From NCBI GenBank assembly GCA_021808665.1, contig JAKBBA010000002.1, positions 1 to 64,000 on the forward strand: a stretch of 64,000 nucleotides of DNA, given 5' to 3'. The translations under genes and the position numbers were made by a program. Below the pieces are notes generated by a model. That model saw only the letters and a list, made by a program, of their open reading frames with translations. It did not search any database and was not told where the DNA came from. This document shows, in pieces, positions 56,539 through 64,000 of the stretch (positions are counted from its first letter, which is position 1; each line of letters begins with the position of its first letter). The DNA is from Actinomycetes bacterium (GTDB taxonomy: Bacteria; Actinomycetota; Acidimicrobiia; Acidimicrobiales; Palsa-688).

Positions 56539-56791
56539 CGCTGCCTCTAAGGTGATCTGCTCCAGCGTCTTGTCTCCACTCTTGTAGCTACGACAACTAG
56601 CCCGTTGCGTTCGCCGCTCTGGGTGTCATTCCTGCGGCCACCTATTCCCCCGAAAAGGCTGAGGCGAAAGGGCCATACCAGCACATCTCGGACTTACCAC
56701 TGCGGTTTCAGGCTGCTCTACGACTGCGCTCCCTTCCGCCTATTCCATAATAGCGTGTGTTCGCCACCTTGGAACCTCTATCCTCGAAGCG

Positions 56792-58354
56792 ATGAGCATG
56801 ATCTTGAAGCCTGGCACTTCTTGGTGGGAGACCTACGCCCGCTGTGTTTCGGTTGCACCCGAGGCTTTCGACTCTGACAGGCTGAGGAACCTGACCCGCG
56901 GCGAGTGGAGGCGCGTCGGCCTTCCCGGCGACCACGTCAACCCCGTCGACGGCACCCCGATCCCCGGACCGCCACGCGTCGACTACGACGAGGCTGTCGC
57001 TGCAGTAGCGCATGCGGGCAGGGAGCACCTCGAGTGGTCTGAGACCGACCTGGACGAGCGCAGAGCCCGTGTCACAGCCGCGGTGGATGCCATGACGGAA
57101 AATCGCGATCTTCTAGCGCTGCTACTGGTTTGGGAGATCGGCAAGCCGTGGCGCCTGGCCTGCGCTGACGTCGACCGCTGCTTGGACGGAGTCCGCTGGT
57201 ACGTCGGCGAGATCGAGCGCCAGATGGCTATAGGAACACCCGACCAGCGACGGCCGCTACCTGGCGCTGTTTCCAACATAGCCAGCTGGAATTATCCGAT
57301 GAGCGTGCAGGTCCACGCTGAGTTGGTCCAACTTCTCGCCGGTAACGCTGTGGTCGCCAAGACGCCTAGCCAAGGGGGCTTCCACACACTGACCCTCGCC
57401 CATGCCTTGATGAAGCGCGCTGGCCTTCCGGTGACTCTGCTCTCCGGCATCGGCAGCCAACTAGGAGAGGTTCTAATCAGGGGCGAGGGAATCGCAGCGC
57501 TGGCGTTCGTCGGGGGACGCGCGAACGGACGGCAGGCAGCGGTGAGCCTCGCGGACACCGGCCGGCGTCACATGCTCGAGCAGGAAGGCCTCAACGCCTG
57601 GGGTATCTGGGATTTCAGCCAGTGGGACCTGCTGGCTCAGCACTTGCGTAAAGGCTTCGAGTACGCCAAGCAACGCTGCACCGCTTACCCGCGCTACGTC
57701 GTGCAGAGGCGACTCTTCCCGTCTTTCTTGGAAATGTACCTGCCCGTCGTCCGCTCTTTGCGATATGGGCATCCTCTCGCCGTGTCTGACCCGGCGGAGC
57801 CGCTACCAAACTTGGATTTCGGTCCCGTCATACACGCCAACAAGGCTTCCGACCTCGTGGAAGTCTTCAACGAGGCCCTCAAAGGCGGCGGAATACCCCT
57901 ATATAGGGGGAGCCTGGGGGATGGGCATTTCCTCGACGGCCAGGACACTTCTGCCTACGTTGCCCCTGCCTGCGTACTCGCCCCGCCGGCTTCGTGGTCC
58001 TTGCACCACGCCGAGCCTTTCGGACCCCTCGACTCAGTAATAGTCGTGGACACCGAATCAGAGCTTCTAGCGGCTATGAACGCAAGTAACGGGTCGCTGG
58101 TGGCTTCGGTGGCCACCGACGACTTGGACTTCGCCGCTCGGGTGAGCGAGCAGTTGCAGGCTTTCAAAGTCGGGGTCAACAAACCTCGTAGCCGCGGGGA
58201 CCGCGAGGAGGTCTTCGGCGGTCTTGGACATTCCTGGAAAGGGGCTTTCGTGGGCGGAGACCTGCTTGTGCAGGCAGTCACCTACAATCCCCAAGGACCT
58301 GCGGAGCGGCTTTACGGTAACTTCCCTGACTATTCACTGCTCCCGAGACGCTAA
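56792..58354 (+). CDS. Divergent aldehyde dehydrogenase
   Basis: The 520-residue protein follows the ALDH fold: ASWNYPMSVQVHAELVQLLAGNAVVAKTPSQGG, FVGGRANGRQA (the NAD-binding turn, usually FTGS), E263 in LEQEGLN as the general base (usually ELGG), and catalytic C296 in AKQRCTAY (usually GQxC). These are unusual variants but the key Glu and Cys remain. It oxidises an aldehyde to an acid or acyl-CoA; the substrate is unknown. It ends four bases inside the converging phosphatase gene. Confidence 0.8.
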   Translation: MSMILKPGTSWWETYARCVSVAPEAFDSDRLRNLTRGEWRRVGLPGDHVNPVDGTPIPGPPRVDYDEAVAAVAHAGREHLEWSETDLDERRARVTAAVDAMTENRDLLALLLVWEIGKPWRLACADVDRCLDGVRWYVGEIERQMAIGTPDQRRPLPGAVSNIASWNYPMSVQVHAELVQLLAGNAVVAKTPSQGGFHTLTLAHALMKRAGLPVTLLSGIGSQLGEVLIRGEGIAALAFVGGRANGRQAAVSLADTGRRHMLEQEGLNAWGIWDFSQWDLLAQHLRKGFEYAKQRCTAYPRYVVQRRLFPSFLEMYLPVVRSLRYGHPLAVSDPAEPLPNLDFGPVIHANKASDLVEVFNEALKGGGIPLYRGSLGDGHFLDGQDTSAYVAPACVLAPPASWSLHHAEPFGPLDSVIVVDTESELLAAMNASNGSLVASVATDDLDFAARVSEQLQAFKVGVNKPRSRGDREEVFGGLGHSWKGAFVGGDLLVQAVTYNPQGPAERLYGNFPDYSLLPRR

Positions 58355-59124
58355 CTTTTCTCGTCTCGGGAGGTTACCTCGGCTCGCAGCAGGTCGAGCA
58401 GGACTTCGGCGTGCTCGACTCGACAGATCAACAGGTCCTCCACATAAGGGCTGGCCCGGTTGTAGACGAGGGTTGAGCCGTCTACGCGTGAAGCGTGTAG
58501 ACCGGCGCTCACCGCCACGCCGACAGGGGCGGCCGAGTCCCACTCCCACTGTCCGCCGGTGTGAACGTAGGCGTCGGCGCTACCCTCCACTACAGCCATC
58601 GCCTTGGCTCCGGCGGAGCCCATGCGCACCACGTCGAAGCCCGCCGCGGTCGCCACGGCGGAGGCGATCGGCTGGGGTCGGCTGTCGCTCACGACGAGCC
58701 TTCTAGGCCCGTCGTGGACGCTCCGACTTTGTGGCGTTCGGTCGGTAGCGAAAACTTTTCCCTGCGCAGGAAGGCTGACTGCCGCCGCCGTAATGCCCGC
58801 CTCTCGCTCCCAAAGCGCTATGTGCACAGCCCAGTCCTGCCTGCCGGGTGTTCGGTACTCGCGGGTCCCGTCGAGGGGGTCTACAATCCAGACCCTGTCA
58901 GCTCCAAGGCGGCGAAGGTCATCCGGCGACTCCTCGGATAGGATCACGTCGTCCGGGCGGGACCGGCCGAGGCGCTCTTGGATCCACTTGTTTGACTCGA
59001 AGTCTCCTGCGTCACCGAGCCTGTTACCGACCAGGCCTCCCGCGCGTACGGCCAGCAGAAGGCCGCCGGCTTCCTCCGCCACCTGGGCTGCGAGGAGGGC
59101 GTCAGCGCGCAAGTCAGAGCTCAC
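58351..59124 (-). CDS. CysQ-like inositol-phosphatase family enzyme
   Basis: The 257-residue protein has the three metal-binding motifs of the FIG/inositol monophosphatase family: ILSEE, VWIVDPLDGTREY and WEWDSAAPVGVAVSAG. The WDSAAP pattern with TREY suits CysQ-type 3'(2'),5'-bisphosphate nucleotidases (removal of PAP) or inositol phosphatases; both activities occur in actinobacteria. It overlaps the converging ALDH by four bases and the icmF stop by four bases, placing it after icmF in the same transcript. Confidence 0.8.
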   Translation of the reverse strand: MSSDLRADALLAAQVAEEAGGLLLAVRAGGLVGNRLGDAGDFESNKWIQERLGRSRPDDVILSEESPDDLRRLGADRVWIVDPLDGTREYRTPGRQDWAVHIALWEREAGITAAAVSLPAQGKVFATDRTPQSRSVHDGPRRLVVSDSRPQPIASAVATAAGFDVVRMGSAGAKAMAVVEGSADAYVHTGGQWEWDSAAPVGVAVSAGLHASRVDGSTLVYNRASPYVEDLLICRVEHAEVLLDLLRAEVTSRDEKS

Positions 59125-62100
59125 ACGTTGCGTCGGTACTTGCCGCCGACTTCGAAAAGCGTCTGTGTGATCTGACCGAGACTTGCGTAGCGGACTGCTT
59201 CCATGAGCACGCCGAACACGTTACCCCCCGACAGGGCGGCGTCGGCGAGACGTGCCAGGACCTGCGGGCGCTCGTCGGCGTTACGTACGTGGAAGGACTC
59301 CAGCCGCTCCAGTTGGCTGCGCTTTTCGGCTTCGGTGGAGCGGGCCAGTTCCAACTGGGGGGGCACGGCATCGCCTTCGGGGTTGCGGAAGGTGTTGACT
59401 CCGACGATGGGGAGGCTCCCGTCGTGCTTGCGGCTCTCGTACAGCATCGACTCGTCCTGGATTCGACCGCGCTGGTAGCCGGTCTCCATCGCCCCGAGAA
59501 CCCCGCCCCTCTCCGAAAGGCGGTCGAGCTCAGCCAGTACCGCCTCTTCGACTAGGTCCGTGAGCTCCTCCACGATGAAGCTGCCCTGCAAGGGGTTTTC
59601 GTTCGCAGCGAGGCCCCACTCCCGGCCGATTATCAGCTGGATCGCAAGAGCCCGCCTGACCGACTCAGCCGTAGGGGTTGTCACCGCCTCGTCATAGGCG
59701 TTGGTGTGCAAGCTGTTGGCGTTGTCGTAGATAGCGCACAGGGCCTGCAGGGTGGTCCGTATGTCGTTGAAAGCCATCTCTTGCGCATGCAAAGACCGCC
59801 CCGAGGTCTGGATGTGGTACTTGAGCTTTTGAGCCCGCTCGGAGGCACCGTAACGGTCACGCATTGCGATCGCCCATATCCGCCTTGCTACCCGGCCTAT
59901 GACCGTGTATTCGGGGTCCATGCCGTTGGAGAAGAAGAAGGAGAAGTTCGGGGCGAAGTCGTCGACGTGCATTCCACGCGCCAGGTACGCCTCGACGTAG
60001 GTGAAGCCATTCGCAAGGGTGAAAGCCAGCTGGCTGATCGGGTTAGCGCCCGCCTCGGCTATGTGATAGCCGGAGATCGACACGGAGTAGAAGTTCTTGA
60101 CGGAGTTGTCGATGAACCACTCCTGGATGTCGCCCATGACTCGCAGCGAGAACTCCGTCGAGAAGATGCAGGTGTTCTGGCCCTGGTCCTCCTTGAGAAT
60201 GTCGGCCTGCACCGTACCCCTTATCCGGCACAGGGTCGACGAGCGGATCTCTTCGGTTTCCTCTGGGGTTGGCGGCCTAGAGTTAGCAGCGCTGAACCGC
60301 TCGACCTGGTCATCTATAGCAGCGTTGAAGAACATAGCCAGTATCGTCGGAGCTGGACCGTTGATGGTCATAGACACAGACGTGGCTGGATCGCACAGGT
60401 CAAATCCCCTGTAGAGGTCCCGCATGTCGTCAAGGGTTGCTATGGAGACACCCGAGTTGCCGACCTTCCCGTATATGTCAGGGCGGACGTCAGGATCGAA
60501 ACCGTAGAGGGTAACCGAGTCGAAGGCCGTCGACAGGCGCGTAGCTGGCTGGCCGGCTGACAGCATGTGGAATCGCGTGTTGGTCCGAGCGGCGTCGCCT
60601 TCGCCAGCGAACATCCGCGCTGGATCCTCACCTTGCCTTTTGAGCGGGAACACTCCTGCGGTGAAGGGGAAAGACCCGGGAAGGTTCTCGGAGCGCAACC
60701 ATGCGAGCAGGTCCCCGTCGGACTCGAAACGCGGCAAGGCCACCCGCGGCACGGGGGTCCCCGAAAGGGAAACTTTGTAAAGTTCCGCGTCCGACATAGA
60801 AGCTGCTCTCGCCGGCCATTCGTCGAGCATCCGTTTGGACTCGGCGTCGAAGCTCTCCTCGAACGTCGACGCAAGACGGCTGATGTCGAGGCGTTCCAGC
60901 CCTTGCTCGTCGACGATACCGAGCACTTCGCGCAAAGCCTGGCGGCGCCGCGCTTGCATCACGAGTTGCCGGGTACGACGGTGGTAGCTTCGGACAGCCT
61001 CGGAGATCTCCGAGAGATACCTCGACCTGGCGGTCGGGACGATCGCGTCCTTGCGTGTCGAAATACGCCCAGCTTGGGGAGGGAGGACCCCCGTGGTGGC
61101 ATGAAGACCGAGCGCCCTTAGCTGCCCCAGGAGAAAGTGGTAGAGGGCGTTCACACCGTCATCGGCGAAGCGGGAAGCGACGGTAGCGAAGACGGGCAAC
61201 TCCTCGAAGGGGACGCCACGATGATCGCCGCTTCTTGCGAAGTGGCGCCTCACGTCGCGGAGAGCGTCCGCGCCGCCGGTCCGTTCGAACTTGTTGACCA
61301 CCACCGCCTTGGCGAAGTCGAGCATGTCGATCTTCTCCAACTGCGAAGGAGACCCGAACTCGGGTGTCATCACATATACGGGCAGGTCCACGTGAGAGAT
61401 GACTTCGGCGTCGCCTTGTCCGATGCCGGGTGTCTCTACGATCACAAGGTTGTAACCCCCGGCCCGGCAGATCGAAATAGCGTCGTCCAGGCAGCCTGGT
61501 AGCTCAGAAGCGGAACCCCGCGTGGCCAGCGAGCGAAAGAAAATGGTCCCGTGACCGTGGCTGGACACGTCGAGCGAGTTCATGCGAATTCGGTCACCGA
61601 GCAGGGCTCCTCCCCCTTTGCGCCGGGTCGGGTCCACTGCGAGGACCGCCACGGAGAGCTTGTCCTGCTGGTCGAGGCGGAAGCGGCCCACGAGCTCGTC
61701 GGTCAGGGAAGACTTGCCGGAGCCTCCCGTGCCGGTGATGCCCAGCACGGGCGCCGGGTTGGTAGCGGCCGCTTCGGACAGGCGCATGCGAGTGTCCACG
61801 TCCAAGCCGCCGTTCTCGGACACCGAGATCAGTCTGGCTATAGCCCGCTGGTCTCCTTCGGTAGCCGCTTGGACATCTCGGGGGTCGAGGGAGCGCGGGG
61901 GCGTGTCACACTCTCGAATCAAAAGGTTGATCATGGACTCGAGGCCTAGGGACTGGCCATCTTGGGGTGAGAAGATCCGCGAGATGCCGTAAGCGTGGAG
62001 CTCGTCGATCTCCGAGGCGACTATCGTTCCTCCCCCGCCGCCGTACACCCGAATGTCGGGACGACCTTCTGATCGCAGCCTGTCGAGGAGATAACGGAAG

Positions 62101-62330
62101 TACTCGACGTGGCCGCCCTGGTAGGAACTGACAGCGACGCCTTGGACGTCCTCTTGAATAGCGGCGGTGACCACTTCGTCGACTGAGCGATTATGGCCAA
62201 GGTGTATAACCTCGGCCCCTTGGGCGACCAGGAGCCGTCTCATGATGTTGATCGCAGCGTCGTGACCGTCGAAGAGGCTGGCGGCGGTCACGAAACGCAC
62301 CGGATTGACCGGTCGGTGCACAGAGTTCAC
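59121..62330 (-). CDS. icmF: Fused isobutyryl-CoA mutase (IcmF)
   Basis: IcmF swaps isobutyryl-CoA and butyryl-CoA with adenosylcobalamin. The 1069-residue chain has the B12 domain (DGHDA, H23 as cobalt ligand), then the MeaI-like GTPase chaperone (Walker A near 200 to 208, GSGKSS; NKFE), then the mutase barrel. F561 (GVFPLK) and Q718 (DQGQNT) stand where methylmalonyl-CoA mutase has Tyr and Arg; Phe and Gln are the isobutyryl-CoA signature. The GTG start lies 43 bases after the dehydrogenase E1 gene. Confidence 0.93.
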   Translation of the reverse strand: MNSVHRPVNPVRFVTAASLFDGHDAAINIMRRLLVAQGAEVIHLGHNRSVDEVVTAAIQEDVQGVAVSSYQGGHVEYFRYLLDRLRSEGRPDIRVYGGGGGTIVASEIDELHAYGISRIFSPQDGQSLGLESMINLLIRECDTPPRSLDPRDVQAATEGDQRAIARLISVSENGGLDVDTRMRLSEAAATNPAPVLGITGTGGSGKSSLTDELVGRFRLDQQDKLSVAVLAVDPTRRKGGGALLGDRIRMNSLDVSSHGHGTIFFRSLATRGSASELPGCLDDAISICRAGGYNLVIVETPGIGQGDAEVISHVDLPVYVMTPEFGSPSQLEKIDMLDFAKAVVVNKFERTGGADALRDVRRHFARSGDHRGVPFEELPVFATVASRFADDGVNALYHFLLGQLRALGLHATTGVLPPQAGRISTRKDAIVPTARSRYLSEISEAVRSYHRRTRQLVMQARRRQALREVLGIVDEQGLERLDISRLASTFEESFDAESKRMLDEWPARAASMSDAELYKVSLSGTPVPRVALPRFESDGDLLAWLRSENLPGSFPFTAGVFPLKRQGEDPARMFAGEGDAARTNTRFHMLSAGQPATRLSTAFDSVTLYGFDPDVRPDIYGKVGNSGVSIATLDDMRDLYRGFDLCDPATSVSMTINGPAPTILAMFFNAAIDDQVERFSAANSRPPTPEETEEIRSSTLCRIRGTVQADILKEDQGQNTCIFSTEFSLRVMGDIQEWFIDNSVKNFYSVSISGYHIAEAGANPISQLAFTLANGFTYVEAYLARGMHVDDFAPNFSFFFSNGMDPEYTVIGRVARRIWAIAMRDRYGASERAQKLKYHIQTSGRSLHAQEMAFNDIRTTLQALCAIYDNANSLHTNAYDEAVTTPTAESVRRALAIQLIIGREWGLAANENPLQGSFIVEELTDLVEEAVLAELDRLSERGGVLGAMETGYQRGRIQDESMLYESRKHDGSLPIVGVNTFRNPEGDAVPPQLELARSTEAEKRSQLERLESFHVRNADERPQVLARLADAALSGGNVFGVLMEAVRYASLGQITQTLFEVGGKYRRNV

Positions 62331-62372
62331 ACGTTTATTTTAGTTGGATGTCTTACTAATTTCTAGTTAGGT

Positions 62373-64000
62373 TCAGAACTCCAAAAGGCGCTGCGCCGCC
62401 GCGGCGATAGTGGAGACCTGAGGGAGTATCGCCGCCTCCAGCCCGGGCTCGTAGGCAACGTGCGTGTCGATCGCCCCCACTCGTATCACCGGGGCATCCA
62501 GGTCGGCGAAGCAGTTCTCTCCTACCCACGCAGCAATCTCGGCACCGAAACCGCAGGTGAGCACGTCCTCGTGGACCACCAGCACCCGGCCACTTAGGGC
62601 CACCGACTCCGCCACGAGTTCCTTGTCCCAAGGAACGATCGAGCGTAGATCCACTACACGTGCTCGCACATGGTCGAGGCTTCTCACAGCCTGCAGTGAC
62701 TTCTCGACCGTGGCTCCCCACGTTACAACCGTGAGATCGTGCCCGTCGGAGGCGACCCGCGCCTTTCCGAACCCTACCTTGTAGCCCGGAGGCGGGTACA
62801 CGGTCTTGGTGTAGGACTGGCGGAGCAGGTGCTTGTGTTCCAAGAAGAGCACCGGGTCCTCGGCCGCAAGGGCGCTGCGCAACAAGCCCACGGCGTCGCT
62901 GGCGCGAGATGGCATCACGACGGTCAGTCCCGGTACGTGGGCGAAGATCGACTCCCCCGACTGTGAATGCCATATGGCCCCGCCGGACAGGTAGCCTCCT
63001 ATCGGGACGCGGATAACGAGCGGACACACGAAAGCTCCGTTTGAGCGCCACCTGATCGTCGCCGCTTCGGTCTTGATCTGCTGCATCGCAGTCCAGATGT
63101 AGTCGAAGAACTGGACTTCGGCAACGGGGCGCAGGCCTCGAATAGCCTGGCCCACAGCGCGACCGACGATGTCGGCTTCAGCGAGAGGTGTGTTGTAGCA
63201 GCGGGCGAGGCCGAACTCCCGTTGAAGCCCGAACGTGGTGCCGAACACCCCGCCCTTGCCTTCGACTTTGGCGAGAATCTGCTCCCTGGCATCAGCGACG
63301 TCTTCGCCGAACACTCTCACCCTCTGGTCAGACCCCATCCCTTCCCGAAGAGCCAGTCGGATGGCTTCCCCGAGGGCCACCGTCTCGGAACCAGGCGAAG
63401 CGGGTGGCTCCTCCACCTCGTCGAAATCAGGCAGGTCGACGACATGCGAGCGAATACTGCGAGGGTCGGGGCGCGGGGCATCCAGGGCCTTTCGTGAAGC
63501 GTCTGCCACTACCCGATGTGCTTCGTCGCTCATCGCGTCGAGTTGCTCGGGCGTGGCCAGACCCCGGGTGATGATCGCAGCGCGCATTCGCCGTAGGGGG
63601 TCCCGACTGGATTCCTCGGCGAGCTCCTCTTCGGAGCGGTACTTGCTCTGGGTATCGGCGGAGGAGTGCGAGTAGGGACGTGTAACCGTAGCGTGCAGCA
63701 GCGCCGGTCCTACCCCTGCCCTCACCCGTGCCACCAAGGAGCGAGCCACCGTCCGCACAGCGAAGTAGTCGGTTCCGTCGACCTTGGCGACGCTCAGACC
63801 CCGAAAGCCACGTACCAGCTCCGAGATGGGAGCCGGCGCCTGGTCGGCGGATGACACTGAGATGGCAAAGCCGTTGTCTGCGACGACGAAAAGCACGGGT
63901 AGGTGCAAGGTGCACGCCGAGCTCAGGCTCTCCCAGAACTCACCCTCCGACGTCGCCCCCTCACCCAAGGAAACATAGGTGATCTCGTCTCCTCTGGCCC
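62373..64000 (-). CDS. Fused E1 (alpha-beta) of a 2-oxoacid dehydrogenase, 5' end outside the window
   Basis: The frame is open through 64000, so the N-terminus is missing. The visible start contains the thiamine-diphosphate motif GEGATSEGEFWES...DNG of the alpha chain. About 190 residues later the beta chain begins (ETVALGEAIRLALREG, RVFGEDVADAREQILAKVEGKGGVFGTTFGLQREFG). It continues with EVQFFDYIWTAMQQI and HKHLLRQ to the end. Alpha and beta are one chain. The enzyme decarboxylates pyruvate or branched-chain 2-oxoacids; icmF next to it favours branched-chain acids such as 2-oxoisovalerate, but this is inference. Confidence 0.88.
   Translation of the reverse strand, partial: ARGDEITYVSLGEGATSEGEFWESLSSACTLHLPVLFVVADNGFAISVSSADQAPAPISELVRGFRGLSVAKVDGTDYFAVRTVARSLVARVRAGVGPALLHATVTRPYSHSSADTQSKYRSEEELAEESSRDPLRRMRAAIITRGLATPEQLDAMSDEAHRVVADASRKALDAPRPDPRSIRSHVVDLPDFDEVEEPPASPGSETVALGEAIRLALREGMGSDQRVRVFGEDVADAREQILAKVEGKGGVFGTTFGLQREFGLARCYNTPLAEADIVGRAVGQAIRGLRPVAEVQFFDYIWTAMQQIKTEAATIRWRSNGAFVCPLVIRVPIGGYLSGGAIWHSQSGESIFAHVPGLTVVMPSRASDAVGLLRSALAAEDPVLFLEHKHLLRQSYTKTVYPPPGYKVGFGKARVASDGHDLTVVTWGATVEKSLQAVRSLDHVRARVVDLRSIVPWDKELVAESVALSGRVLVVHEDVLTCGFGAEIAAWVGENCFADLDAPVIRVGAIDTHVAYEPGLEAAILPQVSTIAAAAQRLLEF

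Noticed and set aside
1..64000. CRISPR arrays and rRNA genes
   Set aside because: No regularly spaced repeats and no rRNA-like sequence were seen on reading the window.

Overview
The window is GC-rich DNA with dense, overlapping genes, many GTG/TTG starts and several genes without an obvious leader. It carries a Streptomyces-like hopanoid operon, a fused isobutyryl-CoA mutase and a SNF2-type helicase. This points to an actinobacterium, perhaps of the Acidimicrobiia; the class is an inference, since no marker gene was compared.

Positions 1 to about 8365 look like accessory DNA beside a tRNA-Val(CAC) gene. They hold a frameshifted tyrosine recombinase, a Doc-type toxin-antitoxin pair, a lipoprotein, a TetR/monooxygenase-like divergent pair, an AraC remnant, a PIN-like/XRE-IrrE pair, three small genes, an insertion sequence with visible inverted ends (6906..8108), and the tail of a serine recombinase that reads into the tRNA.

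From 8610 the gene content is core-like. gltB-gltD make glutamate. Two small unknown genes follow. A TetR gene faces a four-gene operon (acyl reductase-HAD fusion, zinc dehydrogenase, LarA-like protein, PlsC acyltransferase) that looks like an uncharacterised lipid pathway. On the minus strand lie an amino-acid permease, aconitase, a HAD-PlsC fusion and three small unknown genes. Next come a diguanylate cyclase, an unknown protein, tRNA-Val(GAC), a xanthine/uracil-type permease, a GNAT/DUF1778 toxin-antitoxin pair with a repeated operator, tRNA-Cys, a cation/proton antiporter, the glycogen debranching enzyme GlgX, an MBL hydrolase and a pirin.

From 41689 to 52620 a MerR-TetR hybrid regulator precedes an eight-gene hopanoid operon: hpnC, hpnD, hpnE, polyprenyl synthase, shc, an hpnG-ispH fusion, hpnH and hpnO. 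Almost every junction is a 1 to 4 base overlap. The operon covers prenyl diphosphate supply, squalene formation, cyclisation and side-chain building.

The right end has infA, a small unknown gene with a SNF2 helicase, a divergent aldehyde dehydrogenase, a CysQ-like phosphatase, icmF and a fused 2-oxoacid dehydrogenase E1 that runs off the window. The last two fit branched-chain (valine) acyl-CoA metabolism.
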